64,000 bases of DNA from Micromonospora inositola (GTDB lineage: Bacteria; Actinomycetota; Actinomycetes; Mycobacteriales; Micromonosporaceae). The position numbers and the translations under genes are program-made. Of this stretch, positions 59,390 through 64,000 are shown piece by piece (within the stretch, counting starts at the first letter, position 1; each line of letters begins with the position of its first letter). The notes beneath the pieces were generated by a model. The model saw nothing but the letters and a program-made list of their open reading frames with translations. It was not told where the DNA came from and did not search any database. Location: contig NZ_LT607754.1 in assembly GCF_900090285.1 (NCBI RefSeq), forward strand, positions 2,666,001-2,730,000, given 5' to 3'.

Positions 59390-60481
59390 GTGAGCCAGCG
59401 GTTCCGCATCCCCCGTCCCCGGACGGCGGCCGGCAAGGTCGCGGGCGTGGTCGGGGCTGCCGTCGGCGTGGCCGCCGCCGGGCTCGCCGCGGGCGTGGTG
59501 AGCGAGCGGGTCCTGATCCGCCGGCTCAAGGACGACCCCGCCGATCCGTACGCGCACGAGGTCTTCGGCGAGCAGCGGTACGACGAGTCGTACCGGTTCG
59601 AGATGCCGGACGGCACCGACATCCACGTGGAGGTGGTCGAGCCGACCCGCCCGGTCGCCGGGCACCCGACCGTGGTGCTGGTGCACGGCTTCTGCCTGGA
59701 CATGGGAACCTTCCACTTCCAGCGGAAGATGCTCGCCGCGCGCGGCGACCACCGGATCGTCGCGTACGACCAGCCGGGGCACGGCCGGTCGGGCCGGCTG
59801 GAGACCGGGGAGTACGACCTGGTCGCCCTGGGCCGGACGCTGCGCCGGGTGATCGACGAGACCGCGCCGGAGGGGCCGCTGGTGCTGGTCGGCCACTCGA
59901 TGGGCGGGATGACCATCATGGCCCTGGCCGAGCTGTACCCGGAGATGTTCGGCGACCGGGTGGTCGGCACGGTGCTGATGGCCACCTCGGGCGGCCTGCT
60001 CGCGGAGACCAAGCTGGTGGCGCCCGCCCTGATCGGCCGGGTCGGCGCCCCGGTGCTCTACATGATGAGCAACGCCACCCGGTACGGCGGCACGGTGATC
60101 GACAAGGCCCGGAAGTCCACCACCAACGTCGCCTGGCTGCTGACCCGCAGGTACGGCTTCGGCACCCCGAAGCCCAGCCCGGCCCTGGTCTCGTACGTGG
60201 AGACGATGAACTCGCGGACCTCGGCCGACACGGTGACCCGCTACCTGCGGACCCTGGCCACCCACTCCCGGTTCCCGGCGCTGGCCGCGTTGGCCGGCAC
60301 GCCGGTGCTGGTGATCGTCGGGGACAAGGACATGCTCACTCCGGTGACCCACTCCGAGGAGATCGTCCGGCGGCTGCCGCACGCCGAGTTCGTGAAGATC
60401 CACGACAGCGGGCACGTGGTGATGCTGGAGCACGCCGACGAGGTCAACGCGGCGCTCGAGAACTTCCTGGAGGGGTTGTGA
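59390..60481 (+). CDS. Alpha/beta hydrolase
   Basis: A 363-aa hydrolase. An N-terminal hydrophobic helix (GVVGAAVGVAAAGLAAGVV, about residues 18-37) suggests membrane association. The alpha/beta core has oxyanion HGFCLD, nucleophile elbow VGHSMGG, acid VIVGDKDMLTP and catalytic His in HDSGHVVMLE. The family includes esterases, lipases and dehalogenase-like enzymes, and the substrate is unknown. GTG 59390 is the last GTGA of the repeat array. The stop overlaps tsaE (GTGA). Its fixed position between alr and tsaE in related genomes hints at an envelope role (from memory, not checked). Confidence 0.9.
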   Translation: MSQRFRIPRPRTAAGKVAGVVGAAVGVAAAGLAAGVVSERVLIRRLKDDPADPYAHEVFGEQRYDESYRFEMPDGTDIHVEVVEPTRPVAGHPTVVLVHGFCLDMGTFHFQRKMLAARGDHRIVAYDQPGHGRSGRLETGEYDLVALGRTLRRVIDETAPEGPLVLVGHSMGGMTIMALAELYPEMFGDRVVGTVLMATSGGLLAETKLVAPALIGRVGAPVLYMMSNATRYGGTVIDKARKSTTNVAWLLTRRYGFGTPKPSPALVSYVETMNSRTSADTVTRYLRTLATHSRFPALAALAGTPVLVIVGDKDMLTPVTHSEEIVRRLPHAEFVKIHDSGHVVMLEHADEVNAALENFLEGL

Positions 60482-60963
60482 GCGGCGTCGTCATCGAGCT
60501 GAAGACGGTCGATGACACCCACGAGTTCGGCCGCCGGCTGGCCGGTGTGCTGCGCGCCGGTGACCTGCTGCTGCTCAGTGGCCCGCTCGGCGCGGGCAAG
60601 ACCGCGCTCACCCAGGGCATCGGCGCCGGCCTCGGAGTGCGCGGCGACATCACCTCGCCGACCTTCGTGATCGCCCGGGTGCACCGGCCGGACCCGGCCC
60701 GGGGCGGCACGGTCGCCCTGGTGCACGCCGATGCGTACCGGTTGGGGGAGTCGGCGGACCCGCGCGCCGAGATCGACGACCTCGACCTGGACGCCTCGGT
60801 GGACGAGGCGGTGACCGTGGTCGAGTGGGGTGAGGGGATGGTCGAGCAACTGGTCGACGCCCACCTGCGCATCCGCATCGACCGGCGCGAGGACGACACC
60901 CGGGTGGTGACCCTGGAATCGGTCGGCGGTGACTGGGCGGAGCGCGTCGCCACCCTCGACTGA
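60478..60963 (+). CDS. tsaE: tRNA t6A biosynthesis ATPase TsaE
   Basis: A 161-aa P-loop ATPase required with TsaB and TsaD for threonylcarbamoyl-adenosine at position 37 of tRNAs. Walker A is SGPLGAGKTALTQGIG. TSPTFVIARVH and the Walker B-like VALVHADAYRLGE match the family, as does the VEWGEGM motif. GTG 60478 overlaps the hydrolase stop (GTGA). tsaB and tsaD follow within 3 kb. Confidence 0.95.
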   Translation: MSGVVIELKTVDDTHEFGRRLAGVLRAGDLLLLSGPLGAGKTALTQGIGAGLGVRGDITSPTFVIARVHRPDPARGGTVALVHADAYRLGESADPRAEIDDLDLDASVDEAVTVVEWGEGMVEQLVDAHLRIRIDRREDDTRVVTLESVGGDWAERVATLD

Positions 60964-60989
60964 CGGCTGTCGTACCCGCTGCCTACAGT
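60960..60989 (+). promoter_or_regulatory. Candidate promoter of ung
   Basis: CTGACG (60960-60965), an 18-base spacer and TACAGT (60984-60989). Transcription would start near 60996, giving a short leader that keeps the AAAGG site before ATG 61018. Confidence 0.5.
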
Positions 60990-61017
60990 GCCCGGGACCG
61001 ACTGCGAAAGGTTGCCG

Positions 61018-61719
61018 ATGCCCGACGACGCCCCCACCCTCGACCTGCTGGCGCTCCTCCCCGATGAGTGGCGGACCGTGCTCGACCCGCACCTCGACCC
61101 GGCCCGCACCGCGGCGCTGGCCGAGTTCGTCGCCCGGGAGTACGCCACCCGGACCGTCTTCCCCCCGGTCGAGGACCTCTTCTCCGCCTACCGGCTGTGC
61201 GGGCCGGCGGAAAGCCGGGTGCTGATCCTCGGGCAGGACCCGTACCACAAGGCGGGGCAGGCGCACGGGCTGAGCTTCAGCGTGCGCGAGGGGGTGACGG
61301 TGCCGCCGTCGTTGCGCAACGTCTTCAAGGAACTGGGCGAGGACCTGGGCGTGCCGAAGCCGGGCAGCGGCAACCTGAACGGCTGGGCGGCGCAGGGCGT
61401 GCTGCTGCTCAACTCGGTGCTCACCGTCCGGCAGGCCACCCCCGGCTCGCACGCCAACTCCGGTTGGGAGGAGTTCACCGACGCCACCATCCGCGCCCTG
61501 GACGCCCTCGACCAGCGGGTGGTCTTCCTGCTCTGGGGCGGGTACGCCCGCAAGAAGGCGGCCCTTGTCACCAACCCGCGGCACGTGGTTCTGGAGGCCG
61601 GCCACCCGAGCCCGATGAACCCGCGCGGCTTCCTCGGCAGCCGCCCGTTCAGCGCGGCCAACAAGGCGCTCGCCGACGCCGGCCTGCCCACCATCGAGTG
61701 GGAGCGCTCAGCCGGCTGA
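61018..61719 (+). CDS. ung: Uracil-DNA glycosylase (family 1)
   Basis: A 233-aa UDG that removes uracil from DNA. The catalytic water-activating motif is GQDPYHKAGQAHGLSFS, the uracil-binding segment LLLNSVLTV, and the DNA-intercalation loop GHPSPMNPRGF. ATG 61018 was chosen since the candidate -10 overlaps the other possible start, GTG 60988. The 3' end overlaps by 12 bases with the convergent HTH-type reading frame. Confidence 0.96.
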   Translation: MPDDAPTLDLLALLPDEWRTVLDPHLDPARTAALAEFVAREYATRTVFPPVEDLFSAYRLCGPAESRVLILGQDPYHKAGQAHGLSFSVREGVTVPPSLRNVFKELGEDLGVPKPGSGNLNGWAAQGVLLLNSVLTVRQATPGSHANSGWEEFTDATIRALDALDQRVVFLLWGGYARKKAALVTNPRHVVLEAGHPSPMNPRGFLGSRPFSAANKALADAGLPTIEWERSAG

Positions 61720-62336
61720 CCGCTGGCGGTGGCGGCGCAGCAGGTCGGCGGCGCGCGGATCGGTCAGCTCCACCTGGAGCAGCGGCACGACCCGATAGGA
61801 ACGGCCGGCGTGCCGTACCTCGATAGACTCGGGCAGCTCGTCGCACAGCTGAGCCCGGATTTCGCCGTACCGGGTCCGCCAGCGGTGCTCGCCCGGCTCC
61901 TCCGGCTCCAGATGGAGACCGCCGAACTCCTCCCACCGGGCGTTCCGGCGCTGTCCGTACGCGGCTCTCAGCCAGGCGCTGAACCGGGCCGAGTCGCCCC
62001 CAGAGCGTCGATCTGGTCGGCCAACGACCGCGCCGCCAGCTCCGCCATCCTGGCGTCCAGGTGGGCGTCCAGCGGCTCGACGGCGACGGAAAGTTGGAGG
62101 TCGAGCGCAGCCAGGAGGCGCTCGACCAGCGGGATGCTGGGCATCCGGTCACCCCGCTCGACCCGGGCCACCGCGGCCTGACTCGCCCCGGCCAGGTCGG
62201 CCAGCGCCCGCTGGGTCACTAGCCGGGTGTCCCGCACCCGGCGAAGGGTGGCGGCGGCTCCGGACCGGGCGCCGACGTGGGACGGCCGTCGCTGGTCGCG
62301 GTCCCCGTCCGGCCGGGACGGGGTGTGACCGGGCAT
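61708..62336 (-). pseudogene. XRE-type HTH gene interrupted by a frameshift
   Basis: Two reading frames together look like one protein of about 209 residues. The first (62336 down to 61968) encodes an XRE helix-turn-helix (LVTQRALADLAGASQAAVARVERGDRMPSI) and stops early. The second frame continues to 61708 with coding-like sequence (AWLRAAYGQRRNARWEEFGG, RVVPLLQVELTDPRAADLLR) but has no ATG, GTG or TTG start before its conserved-looking part. Adding one G to the G5 run at 61997-62001 (C5 on the plus strand) would join them through DALGGDSARFSAWL. It could be a real mutation, an assembly error or programmed slippage. The joined protein may be an antitoxin or regulator. Confidence 0.7.
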
Positions 62337-62351
62337 GAGCGGGGAGCCGAC

Positions 62352-62357
62352 TAGGCT
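62352..62357 (+). promoter_or_regulatory. -10 of tsaB
   Basis: TAGGCT with 8 bases to GTG 62366. Confidence 0.5.
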
Positions 62358-62365
62358 GGCATACC

Positions 62366-63043
62366 GTGCTCGTACTGGTGGTGGACTCCTCGACGCCCGC
62401 GGTGACCGCGGCGCTGGTCGAGGTCACGGCGGACGGCGTCGCGGCCCGCGCCCAGCGGTGCACGGTCGACGCCCGGGCGCACGGCGAACTGCTCGCCCCG
62501 CAGGTCGACGCCGTGCTGGCCGACGCCGACGCCCGGCCGGCCGACCTGGCCGCGATCGTCGCCGGACTCGGCCCCGGGCCGTTCACCGGGTTGCGGGTCG
62601 GCCTGGTCACCGCCGCCACCATGGGCCAGGTGCTACGCATTCCCACGTACGGCGTCTGCTCGCTGGACGGCCTCGGTTACCCGGTGGCGGCCGGCGAGCC
62701 GGTCCTGGCCGCCAGCGACGCCCGCCGCCGGGAGGTCTACTGGGCCGTCTACGACGGCGCCGGTCAGCGGATCGCCGGGCCGAACGTGGACGCCCCCGCG
62801 GTCGCCGCCGAGCGCGCCCGCGACCTGGCAGTCACCGTCGCGGTGGGCGACGGCGCGCACCGGTACGCGGACGTCCTCGGCCTGCCACTGCGGGCCGAGC
62901 CGCGCTACCCGGACGCCACCGTGCTGGCCGCGCTGGCCGCCGAGCGGATCCGGGCGGGCGCCCCCGGCGAACCGCTCACCCCGCTCTACCTGCGCCGCCC
63001 GGACGCGGTGGCGGCGACCGGGCACAAGCCGGTCCTACCGTGA
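62366..63043 (+). CDS. tsaB: tRNA t6A biosynthesis protein TsaB
   Basis: A 225-aa actin/ASKHA-fold scaffold of the t6A complex (also called YeaZ). It starts VLVVDSSTPAVTAALV and has AAIVAGLGPGPFTGLRVGL, the TsaB signature corresponding to SYTGVR in other species. It binds TsaD and TsaE. Its stop overlaps the GTG of a 59-bp mini-ORF repeat, which in turn overlaps the start of rimI. Confidence 0.95.
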   Translation: MLVLVVDSSTPAVTAALVEVTADGVAARAQRCTVDARAHGELLAPQVDAVLADADARPADLAAIVAGLGPGPFTGLRVGLVTAATMGQVLRIPTYGVCSLDGLGYPVAAGEPVLAASDARRREVYWAVYDGAGQRIAGPNVDAPAVAAERARDLAVTVAVGDGAHRYADVLGLPLRAEPRYPDATVLAALAAERIRAGAPGEPLTPLYLRRPDAVAATGHKPVLP

Positions 63044-63098
63044 GCGCGAGGAGTGAGCTGGGTTTGCGAGCCCCGCAGTCGCGAACCGAGGTGGCACC
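63040..63098 (+). repeat. Single copy of the 59-bp coupled mini-ORF repeat
   Basis: The GTG at 63040 overlaps the tsaB stop (GTGA). The 20-codon frame reads [20 protein letters not shown] and its TGA overlaps the rimI GTG at 63099. The unit has the same length as the array copies at 59213, with several base changes. GAGGTGG near its end can serve as the Shine-Dalgarno of rimI. Confidence 0.95.
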
Positions 63099-63548
63099 GT
63101 GAGCGCGGTACGGCTGAGCCGGTTCCGCTGGTGGCACATCGACCAGGTGCTGCCGATCGAGGCGGACCTCTTCGGCGCCGAACAGTGGACCCCGGCGATG
63201 TTCTGGAACGAGCTGGCCAACGGGCACCACTACCTGGTCGCCACCGACGACGGTGAGCTGCTGGGCTACGCAGGGCTCACCGTGGTGCCACCCGACGAGG
63301 CCTGGGTGCAGAACATCGCGGTCCGGCGGGACGCCCAGCGCCGCGGCATCGGTCGGCTCCTGCTGGAGGCGCTGCTCGCCGAGGCGGACCGGCGCGGCGC
63401 CCGCAGCACCCTGCTGGAGGTCGCGGCGGACAACGGCCCGGCCCAGCGGCTCTACGCCACCTACGGCTTCGAGCCGATCGGGGTGCGGCGGGGCTACTAC
63501 CAACCGAGCAACACCGACGCGCTGGTCATGCGGCGCAACGAGGATTGA
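63099..63548 (+). CDS. rimI: Ribosomal protein S18 alanine N-acetyltransferase
   Basis: A 149-aa GNAT acetyltransferase. The acetyl-CoA loop is [15 protein letters not shown], preceded by AWVQNIAV, and the C-terminal part ends with [27 protein letters not shown] is typical of actinobacterial RimI in the tsaB-rimI-tsaD cluster. It acetylates the N-terminus of S18 or related substrates. The stop overlaps the tsaD ATG (TGATG). Confidence 0.93.
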   Translation: MSAVRLSRFRWWHIDQVLPIEADLFGAEQWTPAMFWNELANGHHYLVATDDGELLGYAGLTVVPPDEAWVQNIAVRRDAQRRGIGRLLLEALLAEADRRGARSTLLEVAADNGPAQRLYATYGFEPIGVRRGYYQPSNTDALVMRRNED

Positions 63549-64000
63549 TGAGCATGGCTGACGAACCCCTGATCCTCGGCATCGAGACCTCCTGCGACGA
63601 GACCGGCGTGGGCATCGTGCGCGGGCACACCCTGCTCGCCGACGCGCTGGCCTCCAGCGTCGAGGAGCACGCCCGGTTCGGCGGCGTGGTGCCCGAGGTG
63701 GCCAGCCGGGCCCACCTGGAGGCGATCGTGCCGACCATGGACCGCGCGCTCGCCGAGGCCGGGGTGACCATCGCCGACATCGACGCGATCGCGGTCACCT
63801 CCGGCCCGGGCCTGGCCGGGGCGCTGCTGGTCGGCGTGGCGGCGGCCAAGGGCTACGCCGTCGCCGCCGAGAAGCCGGTGTACGGGGTCAACCACCTCGC
63901 CGCGCACGTCGCCGTGGACACCCTGGAACACGGGCCGCTGCCCGAGCCGGCGATCGCCCTGCTGGTCTCCGGCGGCCACTCCTCGCTGCTGCTGATCGAC
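63548..64000 (+). CDS. tsaD: tRNA N6-adenosine threonylcarbamoyltransferase (3' partial)
   Basis: The frame from ATG 63548 is open to the end of the window (151 codons). The product starts [19 protein letters not shown] and has [28 protein letters not shown] and the iron-binding NHLAAHVAV, all TsaD (Gcp/YgjD) hallmarks. It transfers the threonylcarbamoyl group to A37 of ANN-decoding tRNAs. ATG 63554 is an alternative start. The rest lies beyond the window. Confidence 0.96.
   Translation, partial: MSMADEPLILGIETSCDETGVGIVRGHTLLADALASSVEEHARFGGVVPEVASRAHLEAIVPTMDRALAEAGVTIADIDAIAVTSGPGLAGALLVGVAAAKGYAVAAEKPVYGVNHLAAHVAVDTLEHGPLPEPAIALLVSGGHSSLLLID

Overview
The window is high-GC actinobacterial chromosome, most likely Micromonosporaceae (Micromonospora or a close relative). 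This rests on the very high GC content, frequent GTG starts with GTGA/ATGA gene overlaps, a conservon (CvnABCD-type) signalling operon, an LLM/F420-type flavin enzyme, NnaR/GlnR-type nitrate control, and the actinobacterial order rpsK-rpsD-rpoA-rplQ-truA. The genus is an inference. No tRNA, rRNA, IS element, prophage or CRISPR array was seen.

Layout. 1-3.6 kb: end of the alpha ribosomal operon and truA. 3.6-8.5 kb: an anchored protein of unknown role, a methyltransferase, an ABC-F ATPase and an aldo/keto reductase. 8.9-14.9 kb: a TPP-riboswitch-led thiamine operon thiE-thiO-thiS-thiG-tenI-like-thiD-thiC. 15-18.1 kb: a very large membrane protein with a disordered tail. 18.2-22.6 kb: a divergent NMT1-type ABC uptake system with an LLM oxidoreductase and a cupin. 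22.6-28.8 kb: a receptor-type binding lipoprotein divergent from a conservon. 28.9-36.5 kb: an assimilatory nitrate/nitrite reductase operon ending in the regulator nnaR. Further on come a methyltransferase, a MazEF-like pair and the nitrate transporter narK (38.2 kb). nasC and narK both carry four-element GlnR-like boxes with the same geometry relative to their -10. 39.7-42.1 kb: rplM-rpsI-glmM. 42.2-49.3 kb: an ABC exporter with one ATPase and two paralogous ~940-aa permeases, divergent from a PadR regulator. 49.5-53.9 kb: two PLP enzymes and glmS. 53.9-55.9 kb: a DUF1023-type hydrolase with a small WXG-like partner. 56.1-64 kb: acpS-nnr-alr-hydrolase-tsaE-ung-(frameshifted HTH gene)-tsaB-rimI-tsaD, which holds the tRNA t6A genes; tsaD runs off the window.

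Two themes cut across the genes. Many genes appear to be leaderless: a TANNNT -10 lies 6-8 bases before the start codon, which helped choose several starts. Second, a 59-bp unit occurs three times in tandem between alr and the next gene and once between tsaB and rimI. Each unit is a 20-codon mini-ORF whose ends are GTGA stop/start overlaps, so it sits at coupled gene junctions without breaking coupling. This is the most unusual structure in the window.
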